DNA of 64,000 nt from NCBI RefSeq assembly GCF_016907455.1, contig NZ_JAFBCB010000001.1, positions 682,001 to 746,000 on the forward strand, given 5' to 3'. The translations under genes and the position numbers were made by a program. Source of the stretch: Brachybacterium muris (GTDB lineage Bacteria; Actinomycetota; Actinomycetes; Actinomycetales; Dermabacteraceae). Of the stretch, positions 9,398 through 17,523 are shown in pieces. Under the pieces are notes generated by a model that worked only from the letters and a program-made list of their open reading frames with translations, did no database searches and was not told the origin of the DNA. The number at the start of each line of letters is the position of its first letter. The stretch's first letter is position 1.

Positions 9398-9875
9398 TGC
9401 GGCGGGCGATGGAGATCTCTGCCGCCAGGGGAGCGAGGACCGAGCGCAGCAGGCGGCGCTCTGCGAGGCTCTTGGGGACCGAGCCGGACTCCCGGAGGAT
9501 CTGCCGTACCACGCCCACCCGTTCGCTGAGAGCCCGGGACTGCACCCGCATCTCCAACTGCTTCATGCGCCGGGCCCAGGTCTCCTTGCGGGCCGGAGGC
9601 GGCGGCGAGGGCTGGGCGAGCTGGTCGAGGATCGACATGATCTGGTCTTCCTCGAGCAGGTTACGCAGCCCCACGTCCTCGGAGCGACCCAGGGGGACGG
9701 AGATCCGCATGGACTCCCCGATGACCTCGAGCTCGACGTACTCGGTGGACGTCCCACGGACCCTGCGGGTGCGGGTGGAGAGCACGCGCACCGGTCCGTG
9801 GAACGGGTGGGTGAGCACCGAGCCTGCTCGCGGGGCGCGGGCAGGGGCGGGGGTGGTGGCAGCAGCTGTGGGCAC
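9330..9875 (-). CDS. CarD-family transcriptional regulator, copy 1
   Basis: A 181-residue protein with the N-terminal CarD/CdnL RNA-polymerase-interaction domain (SVLTHPFHGPVRVLS, then YVELEV...MRISVPLGRSEDVGLR) and a helical C-terminal DNA-binding domain (ETWARRMKQLEMRVQ, SERVGVVRQILRE). CarD proteins bind the RNA polymerase beta subunit and stabilise the open promoter complex. The GTG start has AGGAGG 7 nt upstream. It lies downstream of a second CarD gene on the same strand and is clearly its paralogue; the two share the order of all these blocks. Confidence 0.9.
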   Translation of the reverse strand: MPTAAATTPAPARAPRAGSVLTHPFHGPVRVLSTRTRRVRGTSTEYVELEVIGESMRISVPLGRSEDVGLRNLLEEDQIMSILDQLAQPSPPPPARKETWARRMKQLEMRVQSRALSERVGVVRQILRESGSVPKSLAERRLLRSVLAPLAAEISIARRITLDEARDLMVAAALPEHAQAA

Positions 9876-10040
9876 GGAGAACCTCCTCGACGGGACGAAC
9901 GCTCCGCCGGCACTCCGGCTGCGGTGTCCGGGGCGGCTCAGCTTCCTGCGGTGCGGTCAGGATCGATCGGCGTGACGGAAGGAAGTGGCGCGAATGTCTG
10001 TCGGCCTGCGTGGTCAGGTCGACGGCACTTGTGACGGAGC

Positions 10041-10057
10041 GTGACCACCATCTCATG
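10041..10057 (-). promoter_or_regulatory. conserved block upstream of carD copy 1
   Basis: Read on the minus strand this block is CATGAGATGGTGGTCAC. An equivalent block with a 3-bp insertion occurs upstream of the second carD gene at 10835-10852, and similarity continues about 15 bp downstream of both (ending in AAGTG). The intergenic DNA otherwise differs, so this is probably a duplicated promoter or operator. I cannot assign -35/-10 hexamers with confidence. Confidence 0.4.
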
Positions 10058-10107
10058 TTTCTGACGCGAAATCTAGGGGCTGACACTTCCGAGCGTCATG
10101 GGTGGCT

Positions 10108-10662
10108 TCACGCCGCGTGCGGACGCCCCGGCAGTGCCGCATCGATCAGCAGTTCGCGTGCGGCCTCGGGGCTGATGCCGCGGGCGATGGAGATCTCGGA
10201 GGCCAGGGGGGAGATGGCGGAGCGCAGCAGGTCGCGCAGTGCCAGGCTCGAGGGGATCTCCCCGGACTCCCGCAGGATCTGCCGCACTACGCACACCCGT
10301 TCGGTGAGCGAGCCCGACTGCAGCTGCATGTGCAGCTCCTTCATCCGATGGGCCCAGGAGTCCTTGTCCTGACGATCGGTCTCGGGTCCGGCCAGCATCT
10401 CGAGGATGTCGCAGATCTGGTCCTCCTCCAGCAGGTCCCGCAGGCCCACGTCCTCGGCGCGCTCCATCGGCACGGAGATGCGCATCGCCCCTTCGACGAC
10501 CTCGAGGTCCACGTAGTCCTTCGCCGTGCCGCGCACCTGACGGGTGGTCGTGGCGACCACCCGGACCGGCCCGTGGACGGGATGGGTGATCACATCACCC
10601 ACCACCGGGGTGCGGTCGCGGTACGTGGAGCGGGGGGTGATGGGGGTGTCGACTGCGGTCAC
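10108..10662 (-). CDS. CarD-family transcriptional regulator, copy 2
   Basis: A 184-residue CarD/CdnL protein with the same two-domain layout as its neighbour: VGDVITHPVHGPVRVVA and YVDLEV...MRISVPMERAEDVGLR in the polymerase-interaction domain, then SWAHRMKELHMQLQ and TERVCVVRQILRESGE in the helical domain. The frame is open far upstream, but the GTG at 10662 has AGGAGG 6 nt upstream and gives a product colinear with copy 1. The N-terminal extension before the CarD fold is about 20 residues. Which of the two copies is the housekeeping CarD cannot be told from the sequence. Confidence 0.9.
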   Translation of the reverse strand: MTAVDTPITPRSTYRDRTPVVGDVITHPVHGPVRVVATTTRQVRGTAKDYVDLEVVEGAMRISVPMERAEDVGLRDLLEEDQICDILEMLAGPETDRQDKDSWAHRMKELHMQLQSGSLTERVCVVRQILRESGEIPSSLALRDLLRSAISPLASEISIARGISPEAARELLIDAALPGRPHAA

Positions 10663-10834
10663 GGGGAACCTCCTGGCGATCGTGCGCCCCGTCCGGCACC
10701 GGGCCCGGGGATCCCGGGACCACGGCGACCGGCCACCCGCGAAGTCCCGCGCCGAAGGGGCGGGGAGTACGCAGAGCGGATCGGTTCGAATGCCCGCCAC
10801 CTGCAGGAACAGGCGCGCGACACTTACGGTGAGG

Positions 10835-10852
10835 CACCACCATTGTCTCATG
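10835..10852 (-). promoter_or_regulatory. conserved block upstream of carD copy 2
   Basis: On the minus strand it reads CATGAGACAATGGTGGTG and matches the block upstream of carD copy 1. It lies about 175 bp before the GTG start at 10662, implying a long leader if it is a promoter. Confidence 0.4.
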
Positions 10853-10895
10853 CGGGCCGCGCATGTCCCGGCTGTGATCCCCGCCCCACCGGTGC

Positions 10896-10937
10896 GGGGC
10901 ATCCGCTCGCAGCGGCTGTGGGGCACCCGCTCGCAGC
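10896..10937. repeat. short tandem repeat, two 18-bp copies
   Basis: GGGGCATCCGCTCGCAGC (10896-10913) recurs with one change at 10920-10937, a 24-bp period, in the 363-bp divergent spacer between carD copy 2 and the ABC ATPase gene. It may be an operator. Nothing else recognisable lies in that spacer apart from the conserved block at 10835. Confidence 0.5.
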
Positions 10938-11025
10938 AGCGCCGGGCAGGTTCGTCGACCATGGATCGAGGCCCCATCGACGAAGGTAGGTCCCTTTCCC
11001 GGCCCGCGTGCGATGGAATGGGCCC

Positions 11026-11703
11026 ATGTTGAGTCCGCGCAGCCAGCCCGCCGACCCTGTCGCCGGGTCCGATCCCCCCGCTGTCCAGTTCGACGGCATC
11101 GGCGTGGTGCGTGACGAGGCGGTGCTGCTGCTGGAGGCCACCGGCTCCGTGGATACCGGAGGGATCCTCGCGGTCACCGGTCCGAACGGGGCCGGGAAGA
11201 CCACGCTGCTGCGCACCGTCGCCGGGATCCTGGAGCCCACCTCCGGGCAGGTGCGGGTCAACGGCCGCGTGCCGGACGATCGCGACTGTGCGTTCCGCCG
11301 CAGTCTCGCCGCGCTGATCGGCCCACCGCAGACGGCCCGCGACCTCACCATCGCCGAGCACCTGCAGTTCATCGCCGCCACCTGGGGAGCCCGTGCCGGG
11401 CAGGCCCGGGAGCAGGCAGGCGAACTGCTGGCCGAACTGGACATCGCCCAGCTGGGCTCCCGCTACCCCCACGAGCTCTCCAGCGGGCAGACCCAGCTCG
11501 CCTCGATCGCGCTGACCCTGGCCCGTCCCTTCGACGTGCTGGTGCTGGACGAGCCCGAGCAGCGCCTGGACCCCGACCGGTTGGGACTGGTGATCGCCGC
11601 CCTGCAGCGCCGAACGCACGAGGGTGCGGCGCTGATGATCGCCAGCCACAGCCCTCGCCTGGTTGACGAACTGGCCACCGACGTGCTGGAGATCGACTGG
11701 TGA
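11026..11703 (+). CDS. ABC transporter ATP-binding protein
   Basis: A 225-residue ABC ATPase with Walker A GPNGAGKTT, a Q-loop region GPPQTARD, signature LSSGQ and Walker B VLVLDEP followed by the H-loop ASHS. The signature Ser-Ser-Gly-Gln is slightly divergent (LSGGQ in the usual form). It overlaps the following membrane protein by 4 bp (GTGA), so the two form one exporter-type transporter. The substrate is unknown. The start is uncertain: ATG at 11026 or an in-frame GTG at 11008. Confidence 0.85.
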   Translation: MLSPRSQPADPVAGSDPPAVQFDGIGVVRDEAVLLLEATGSVDTGGILAVTGPNGAGKTTLLRTVAGILEPTSGQVRVNGRVPDDRDCAFRRSLAALIGPPQTARDLTIAEHLQFIAATWGARAGQAREQAGELLAELDIAQLGSRYPHELSSGQTQLASIALTLARPFDVLVLDEPEQRLDPDRLGLVIAALQRRTHEGAALMIASHSPRLVDELATDVLEIDW

Positions 11704-13253
11704 GCGCTCCGGCAGATCATTCCGACCTGCACCGGGAACAGGCGTCGATGGGCGCCATCCGGGAGATCTGGGCCTCCCGCCGAGGTGCCCGCACCCGCGC
11801 GGACGTCGCCTATCTGGTGTACCTGGTGGTGCTCAGCATCGCCATCCTGGTGGTGCCCGTCCTGCGGGCGATCGGGGCGGGGATGGCCAGACCGGACGTT
11901 GTGCCGGTTCTGCTCGCCGGTACCGCGCCGCAGGTGGTCACCGCCGTCGCCCTAGTCGCTGCCGGTGCGCTGGTGCTGACAGGCGCAACCCGCGGTCCCG
12001 CCCTGCTGGCTCCTTTCTTCACCGCCACCCTCGCAGCCGGCCCTCTGCGCCGCCGCGCGGTGCTGTGGCGTCCCTTCGCCCGTGCCCTGCTGGTGCCGGT
12101 GCTGGGACTGGTCACTGCGGCGGTGTTGATCGGCACCACGCTGGTCACCGTGGATCGGGCCGGGCTCGCAGGGGCCGGATGGTTCGCACTGGCTGCCGCG
12201 GGGTCGGGCCTGCTGCTCGGCGCGGCCTGGCTGCTGGGGGAACTGCTGCCGGGCACCTGGCGCCGCCTCCTCGCGATCGCCCTGCCACTGCTCGGGCTGG
12301 CGCTCGCTGCCCTCCCCGTGCCGGTCGGCCCCGGGGCCGCGTACCCGTTGGCAGGCGCGAGGGCGATGCCCTGGGCGATCGGCCTGACGCTCGCCGGGAT
12401 CATCGCCGTCGCTGCGTGTATCCCTCTGCTGGACCGCCTGCGCGGGGAGGTGCTGCTGGAGCAGGCCGTGCGCTGGGAGGCCGCGACCACCACGGCCACC
12501 ACCGGTGACCTGACCGGTGCCGCCGGAGCGTTCCGGGCGCGGGCCAGCACCGGCCGTCGCCTGCCTGTGATCGGCGGGGGACCGCTGCCGCTGGTCTACG
12601 CACGACGCGACGCGATCGCCTGGCTGCGCACCCCGGAGCGCACGGTGATCGGTCTGATCGGCGCCATCGGAGCGGCTGCGGCACTCGGGTGGGGGGTGCT
12701 CGCCACCGGGCCGCTGGCCTGGATGGCGATGGCCACCGGGATACTGGGGCTGTGGATGGCCAGCAGCGCACTCACCGACGGCATCCGCCATGCCGTGCAC
12801 ACCCTAGGCGCGCCCCCGCTGCTGGGTCAGACCGCCGCTGCACAGGCTCTCCTGCACTCCCTTGCGCCAATGCTGCTGCTGGCTGTCGTCGGCGGGCTCG
12901 GCGGGGCAGCGGTGGCACTGGGAACGACAGGGGCGGAGCAGGTGGGGCTGCTGCGTGCCGTTCTCGTCCCGGTGGCGCTCGCCCCGGTCCTGGTGGCACT
13001 GCGCGTGCACGCCGCGGCCAAGGGGCCGATGCCGCTGAAGCTCGCCACCCCGATACCCACCGCACAGGGTGACCTCTCCGTGATCCCCATGCTCACCTGG
13101 CAGTCCGACGCGATCCTGCTGGTACTCCTGGCCGGCGGCGTGCTCGTGCTCGCGTCCTGGCTGGGGCCACTGTGGATCGCAGGCGCCGTTGCGCTGCTGG
13201 TGCTCGGCATCGTGTGGCTCACCCGCTCCCGGTTCCGGGATCTGCGCGACTGA
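11700..13253 (+). CDS. multi-pass membrane protein, ABC permease partner (DUF6297-like)
   Basis: A 517-residue protein with roughly ten or more hydrophobic segments and alternating basic loops, starting at a GTG that overlaps the ATPase stop. It resembles the actinobacterial DUF6297 permease-like family, which occurs next to an ABC ATPase; that assignment is from memory of the pattern and not a search. No enzymatic motif is visible. Its 3' end is 20 bp from the convergent VanX-like gene. Confidence 0.7.
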   Translation: MSAPADHSDLHREQASMGAIREIWASRRGARTRADVAYLVYLVVLSIAILVVPVLRAIGAGMARPDVVPVLLAGTAPQVVTAVALVAAGALVLTGATRGPALLAPFFTATLAAGPLRRRAVLWRPFARALLVPVLGLVTAAVLIGTTLVTVDRAGLAGAGWFALAAAGSGLLLGAAWLLGELLPGTWRRLLAIALPLLGLALAALPVPVGPGAAYPLAGARAMPWAIGLTLAGIIAVAACIPLLDRLRGEVLLEQAVRWEAATTTATTGDLTGAAGAFRARASTGRRLPVIGGGPLPLVYARRDAIAWLRTPERTVIGLIGAIGAAAALGWGVLATGPLAWMAMATGILGLWMASSALTDGIRHAVHTLGAPPLLGQTAAAQALLHSLAPMLLLAVVGGLGGAAVALGTTGAEQVGLLRAVLVPVALAPVLVALRVHAAAKGPMPLKLATPIPTAQGDLSVIPMLTWQSDAILLVLLAGGVLVLASWLGPLWIAGAVALLVLGIVWLTRSRFRDLRD

Positions 13254-13273
13254 GCCGGCTCCCGCGGCTGTTC

Positions 13274-13906
13274 TCAGAGCGGTGCGTAGAGCGCGGACGG
13301 GGACACCGCCCGCGCGGCCCAGATGCGGTCCCCGTAGGACCAGTGCCACCACTCGGGCTCGTAGTTCACGAAGCCGGCCGTGTGCATGGCCTCAGCCAGG
13401 ATCTGCCGTGACCGCCGGGCGCCCGGTGAGATGTTCTCGGCGGCCATGTAGCAGGCCCCCGCGCTGTCCTCCGGCGACTGGTTCACAGGCGTGCCCATGT
13501 CCACCTCGAGGCCGTTCTCGGTGAGGGTCAGATCGACGGCGGCACCGCACGGATGCGGGGCGACCTCGACCGGGGAGATGTACTGGCTGGCCTGGATGTA
13601 CGCTGCTTGTGCGTCCAGCGTCGGGTCGGCCGCCATCAGATGTTCCAGGTGCTCGGTGAAGTAGCTCTCCTGGAGCCCCATCGGGCGGTAGCCCTCGATG
13701 AACAGCAGATCGAATCCATCGGGCAGTGCTCGACGAGCGGTCAGCAGGCGCTCGGCCACGCCTTGGCGCACCCGGCGCCACGCGCCTTCCGGGTCGGCCT
13801 TGCGATCGTCGATGGTCAGGTCGGGGACGTCCGCGAGATCGACCAACGGTTCGCCGGTGTCCACCACCAGTATCTTCAGCAGGCGAGGGTCCGAGAGCAG
13901 CAGCAC
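13274..13906 (-). CDS. D-alanyl-D-alanine dipeptidase, VanX/DdpX-like (peptidase M15D)
   Basis: The 210-residue protein has the M15D zinc-peptidase motifs in order: FIEGYRP (catalytic Arg), PHPCGAAVDLTL (zinc ligands His and Asp in HxxxxxxD) and PEWWHWSYGDR (catalytic Glu and zinc-binding His). It should hydrolyse D-Ala-D-Ala, either for cell-wall turnover or nutrition. There is no vanA/vanH or VanS/VanR gene nearby, so nothing suggests a glycopeptide-resistance cassette. No signal peptide is visible, consistent with a cytoplasmic enzyme. It follows the aminotransferase gene by 7 bp on the same strand. Confidence 0.88.
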   Translation of the reverse strand: MLLLSDPRLLKILVVDTGEPLVDLADVPDLTIDDRKADPEGAWRRVRQGVAERLLTARRALPDGFDLLFIEGYRPMGLQESYFTEHLEHLMAADPTLDAQAAYIQASQYISPVEVAPHPCGAAVDLTLTENGLEVDMGTPVNQSPEDSAGACYMAAENISPGARRSRQILAEAMHTAGFVNYEPEWWHWSYGDRIWAARAVSPSALYAPL

Positions 13907-13913
13907 GGCCTCA

Positions 13914-15116
13914 CTATAGGTGGGCCGACCTTCCGGCGATGACCTCGCCCAGGCGCTGGATGGCGTCGCCGATGACCTCGGGGGAGTGGGTCACGAAGCT
14001 CAGACGCATGGTGGAGCGGTCCGGGTCGCTCGCGAAGAACGACCAGCCCGGCAGGTACGCCACGCCGGCATCGACGGCCTCGGCCAGCATGTCCTGGGCG
14101 TCGTAGCCCTCCCCGAGCGCCGCCCACAGGAACATCCCGCCATCAGGATGGGTGATCCGCGCATCGGCGGGCAGCAGGGGAGTGAGCGCGGCCGCCATCG
14201 CGTCGCGGCGCTCCCGGTGCACCGCACTGACCTGCTTCACATGGGCATCGAGATCTGCGGTGTCGAGGTACCGGGCCACCGTCAGCTGGTCCACCACGGA
14301 GGACTGCATGGAGATCGCGGCCTTCGCGACGGCGAGGGTGTCCAGGATCGGGCCCTCGGCGCGCATCCAGCCGATCCGCACCCCGGGGGCCATCAGCTTG
14401 CTCATCGAGTTCAGCAGCAGGGTGCGCTCGCTCATCCCCGGCAGTGAGGCGATCGGTGCCCAGGTGGCGCCGGTGAAGGTGAGCTCCCCGTAGGGGTCGT
14501 CCTCCACCAGCGGGGTGTCGGTGCGCAGCAGTACCTCGGCCACCGCCTGCCGGCGCTCCACCGGCATGGTGCGTCCGGTGGGGTTCTGGAAAGTGGGGAT
14601 CAGGTACACGAACCGCGGGTGGTGGGTGCGGATGGCGTGCTCCAGAGCGTCCGGCACCACGCCGTGCTCGTCGGTCTCCACCCCGATCATGTGGGCGCCG
14701 TGCACGGCGAAGGCCTGCACCGCCGCGAGGTAGGTCGGAGATTCCACCAGCACCACGTCGCCCGGTTCCAGCATCGCCTGCGCGATCACGAACAGGCCCT
14801 CCTGGGAACCGGAGGTGACCCGGATCTGCGAGGCATCGGTGGGGACGGTGCGGGAGAGCCTGCGGGCGGCCTGCTCGCGCAGTTCCTTCTCGCCCTCGCT
14901 CACCCCGTACTGGAGGGCGCGGGTGCCCTGGTGAGTGAGCACCCAGTCGTAGGCCCCCTTGATGGGGGCCAGGTCGAACAGCTGCGGATCCGGGATGCCC
15001 CCGGCGAAGGAGACCACGTTCTCCCGGGCGGCGAGGGAGAAGATGTCCTTCAGCGGCGAGGACTCCATGCCCGCATAGCGGGCGGCGACGGGGAAGCGGA
15101 ACGGCTGGGCGGTCAT
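13914..15116 (-). CDS. PLP-dependent aminotransferase, class I/II (2-aminoadipate transaminase-like)
   Basis: A 400-residue fold-type I aminotransferase. Recognisable blocks are SFAGGIPDPQLFD at the N-terminus, RVTSGSQEGLFV, the substrate/PLP site VYLIPTFQNPTGRTM, the DDPYGEL aspartate that contacts the PLP ring nitrogen, and LNSMSKLMAPGVRIGW with the Schiff-base lysine. It looks like the LysN/2-aminoadipate group that also contains MocR-like catalytic domains, but there is no GntR DNA-binding domain. The donor and acceptor are not certain. It is probably co-transcribed with the VanX-like dipeptidase gene downstream. Confidence 0.87.
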   Translation of the reverse strand: MTAQPFRFPVAARYAGMESSPLKDIFSLAARENVVSFAGGIPDPQLFDLAPIKGAYDWVLTHQGTRALQYGVSEGEKELREQAARRLSRTVPTDASQIRVTSGSQEGLFVIAQAMLEPGDVVLVESPTYLAAVQAFAVHGAHMIGVETDEHGVVPDALEHAIRTHHPRFVYLIPTFQNPTGRTMPVERRQAVAEVLLRTDTPLVEDDPYGELTFTGATWAPIASLPGMSERTLLLNSMSKLMAPGVRIGWMRAEGPILDTLAVAKAAISMQSSVVDQLTVARYLDTADLDAHVKQVSAVHRERRDAMAAALTPLLPADARITHPDGGMFLWAALGEGYDAQDMLAEAVDAGVAYLPGWSFFASDPDRSTMRLSFVTHSPEVIGDAIQRLGEVIAGRSAHL

Positions 15117-15189
15117 CGAACCATCGTGCCACGCGACGCACCCGCCGGGCAGCAGGCCCTCGGACCACCGGTGCTCGGCGTTCCATCCC

Positions 15190-15711
15190 TCAGCTCAGCA
15201 GCACGCCCTCCAGCCGCAGCAGCGCCTCCTTCGTCTGCGTACCGCCCGCGTAGCCGGTGAGGTCACCGCTGGAGGCCAGCACCCGATGGCACGGCACCAC
15301 GATCGACAGGGGGTTGGCGCCCACGGCGGCACCGACGGCCTGCGCGGCCCGGGGGCTGTCCAGCGCCTCGGCGATCTTCCCGTACGTGGTGGTGGCGCCG
15401 TAGGGGATCGTCTGCAGCTGCTCCCACACCCGATGCTGGAACGGCGTGCCCACCGGTGCCAGCGGCAGGTCGAAACCGGTGCGCTCGCCGGCCAGATACG
15501 CCAGCAGCTGGGAGGCGGCCGCATCCAGCACGGAGTGCTCCTGCGGAGCCTCCTCGCCGAGGCGGGCCACTACGGGGAAGTGCTTCTGCGCCTCCCGCCA
15601 CACGCCGATCAGGGCGTCGTCCCCGGCGGCCAGCACGTAGGTGCCCAGCGGGGTGTCAATGCGGCGATGGCGGATGGTGGCCATCGGCGGGGTGGTGCCG
15701 TGAGCGGTCAT
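15190..15711 (-). CDS. ogt: methylated-DNA--protein-cysteine methyltransferase
   Basis: The 173-residue protein repairs O6-alkylguanine by suicide transfer to its active-site cysteine. The active-site motif VVPCHRVLAS and the helix-turn-helix segment YGKIAEALDSPRAAQAVG are both intact, followed by GYAGGTQTKEALLRLE. The ATG at 15711 overlaps the stop of the AlkA-like gene by 4 bp, coupling two alkylation-repair enzymes in one operon. No Ada regulatory domain is attached. Confidence 0.93.
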   Translation of the reverse strand: MTAHGTTPPMATIRHRRIDTPLGTYVLAAGDDALIGVWREAQKHFPVVARLGEEAPQEHSVLDAAASQLLAYLAGERTGFDLPLAPVGTPFQHRVWEQLQTIPYGATTTYGKIAEALDSPRAAQAVGAAVGANPLSIVVPCHRVLASSGDLTGYAGGTQTKEALLRLEGVLLS

Positions 15712-16730
15712 GGTGCGTCCTTCACAGGTGGGGCGGCTGATCGTCGCCTGCGGGGCGGCGGTCGGAGGGTCGAGTTGTGCAGCCACAGGTGCAGGGAAGC
15801 GTAGCTGCGCCAGGGTGATGCCGCCTGCAATGCCGCGAACAGGGAGCCGTGGTCATCGGCGATCCCGAGGTCGCGGGCGGCACCCAGCAGGGCCACGTCC
15901 CTGGCAGGGTGGGAGTCGGTGGCGCGGGCGGCGCGCAGCAGCACGTAGTCCGCGGTCCATGGCCCCACGCCGGGCAGGGCCAGCAGCTGGGCGCGCAGAG
16001 TGTCGATCGGCTGGCCCGTGTCGATGTCCACGGTCAGCGCGGCGACCAGGGCCCGTCGGCGGGCCCCTGGCCCGCGGAACCAGGCATCGGCGGTCCGGGC
16101 AGCATCGGCCGGGAGCACCGGCAGGCGCGTGACCGATCCGGTGCGCAGGCCCTCCGGCAGTGCCTGGCCGGCCAGGTCGGTGGCCCGGGTGATCTGATCG
16201 CGTGCCTGTGCGGTGGTGATCTGCTGGCCGACGATCGCCCACATCAGTGCTTCGGTGATGTTCGCGGTTCCGGGCAGGCGCACACCGGGGCGTTGCGCGA
16301 CCAGGGGTGCCGGCTGCGGCACAGCGGCGGCCAGGTGGTGATCGATGCCCACGGGATCGGCGTCGAGATCGAGCAGCCGCCGCGTCAGTGCCACGGCTGC
16401 GGGATGGTCCCGCAGGTCCGCCAGGCGCAGGACGAGCGGGAGCGCCCCGGCGGCGCCGAGATCCACCTCGAGCACGGCCGGTCCGTGGGGGAGGCGCACC
16501 GCGCGGGTCCACACGAGGCCCTCCATGCTCTCCACCGCGGGCACTGCCCGGTGGGCGAACCAGGAGGCCAGTCCCTCACCGTCGAAGGGTCGGCCCACAG
16601 GCAGCTCGACGTGCACCGGCGCTGCACCCTTCGCAGTGTCGGCGCCCGCTGTCGCGGAGGCAGCGGGACGCTGATCATCCGTGAGCTCATGCATGTGTCC
16701 AGTGAACCGCTCCCACGGGGCGGTTGTCAC
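15708..16730 (-). CDS. DNA-3-methyladenine glycosylase, AlkA-like (HhH-GPD)
   Basis: A 340-residue DNA glycosylase of the helix-hairpin-helix superfamily. The central blocks are NITEALMWAIVGQQIT, the hairpin LPGVGPWTADYVLLRA and the catalytic aspartate in HPARDVALLG, with PWRSYASLHLW near the C-terminus. The N-terminal half resembles the AlkA N-terminal domain. It should excise alkylated bases and is coupled to ogt downstream. The start is uncertain: GTG at 16730 has no clear ribosome-binding site, and an ATG at 16694 is an alternative. Confidence 0.88.
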   Translation of the reverse strand: MTTAPWERFTGHMHELTDDQRPAASATAGADTAKGAAPVHVELPVGRPFDGEGLASWFAHRAVPAVESMEGLVWTRAVRLPHGPAVLEVDLGAAGALPLVLRLADLRDHPAAVALTRRLLDLDADPVGIDHHLAAAVPQPAPLVAQRPGVRLPGTANITEALMWAIVGQQITTAQARDQITRATDLAGQALPEGLRTGSVTRLPVLPADAARTADAWFRGPGARRRALVAALTVDIDTGQPIDTLRAQLLALPGVGPWTADYVLLRAARATDSHPARDVALLGAARDLGIADDHGSLFAALQAASPWRSYASLHLWLHNSTLRPPPRRRRSAAPPVKDAP

Positions 16731-17010
16731 TGGCTAGCGCACTGAGCCGCGGGGTGGGTCAGCGCCGATAGGCTCCAGCCGTGGCCTCGCAGTCGATCCC
16801 CTCCTACGCCGATCCGGTTCCCTCCGGCATGTCGATGGCGCAGGCGCTCATCGACCTGGTCGCGCGGCCGACCCGTGCGTTGAGCGGTGCTCAGTCGTCC
16901 GTGCCCTTTGGGTCCCAGATCCTCGAGCCCCAGGCCAGCAGACCACAGGGCACGGCCGTGGCGAGCAGGATGGACCCCGCGATCCAGTTTTCGGTGACAG
17001 ATACGGAGAA
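16731..17010. other. intergenic region without a supported gene
   Basis: I see no gene that can be supported here. On the minus strand a short frame encodes a membrane-like segment (AGSILLATAVPCGLLAWGS, ending WDPKGTDD) but it has no start codon before a TGA, so it may be a remnant. On the plus strand an open frame runs into the tRNA-Gly and looks spurious. Confidence 0.5.
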
Positions 17011-17036
17011 CCGCGACGGTCAGGTGACCGTCGCGG
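17011..17036 (-). terminator. hairpin downstream of tRNA-Gly
   Basis: A perfect 12-bp inverted repeat (CCGCGACGGTCA, 2-nt loop, TGACCGTCGCGG) begins 14 bp beyond the tRNA-Gly 3' end on the minus strand and is followed by a TTCTCC run. It is most likely the tRNA terminator. Confidence 0.7.
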
Positions 17037-17050
17037 CTCAAAGAATTCGG

Positions 17051-17121
17051 AGCGGGCGACGGGAATCGAACCCGCGTAATCAGTTTGGAAGACTGAGGCT
17101 CTACCATTGAGCTACGCCCGC
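17051..17121 (-). tRNA. tRNA-Gly (anticodon TCC)
   Basis: Read on the minus strand: 7-bp acceptor stem GCGGGCG/CGCCCGC, D arm GCTC...GAGC, anticodon arm TCAGT-CTTCCAA-ACTGA with anticodon TCC, and a TTCGATT T-loop closed by 5 bp. CCA is not encoded. A hairpin terminator follows. Confidence 0.95.
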
Positions 17122-17363
17122 GTGACCAGGAGTGATACAGCTTCTGGGCCCGTATCGGACCGTTCTGCGCCATACCCGGTCAGGTGGTGACCCGTTCCCG
17201 TCCGGAGTGGCTCCGCGCGGTGGGGATCGCAGACCATTGAACCAGATCGCGGGCCCGGGATCACGCCCGGCGGGCCCCTGTGGGGCATGCATCTGCTCAC
17301 AGGGGTGTCGGGCGGGCACAGCGCCCACAGCCGCGAGCGGGTAATATTCGGTGGGTTGCCCTC

Positions 17364-17437
17364 CGGGGTGTAGCTCAGCTTGGTAGAGCACCCGCTTTGG
17401 GAGCGGGAAGCCGCAGGTTCAAATCCTGTCACCCCGA
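17364..17437 (+). tRNA. tRNA-Pro (anticodon TGG)
   Basis: Acceptor stem CGGGGTG/CACCCCG, D arm GCTC...GAGC, anticodon arm CCCGC-TTTGGGA-GCGGG with anticodon TGG, T-loop TTCAAAT, discriminator A. CCA is not encoded. It lies 86 bp upstream of the trigger factor gene, whose leader may share its transcript. Confidence 0.95.
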
Positions 17438-17523
17438 CTCCGCCGCAGGGTCGCTGCACCACCTGCGCCCCGTGGCGTGCACGTAGACCACCCGAACGAC
17501 TCATCCACAGGGAGACCTGACCA

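Noticed and set aside
13274-13906. Vancomycin-resistance cassette around the VanX-like gene
   Set aside because: No VanH, VanA/B ligase or VanRS genes are adjacent; neighbours are an aminotransferase and an ABC transporter.
16781-17110. Plus-strand frame running through tRNA-Gly
   Set aside because: It overlaps the whole tRNA and its terminator, has no protein motif, and uses the tRNA complement as its 3' end.
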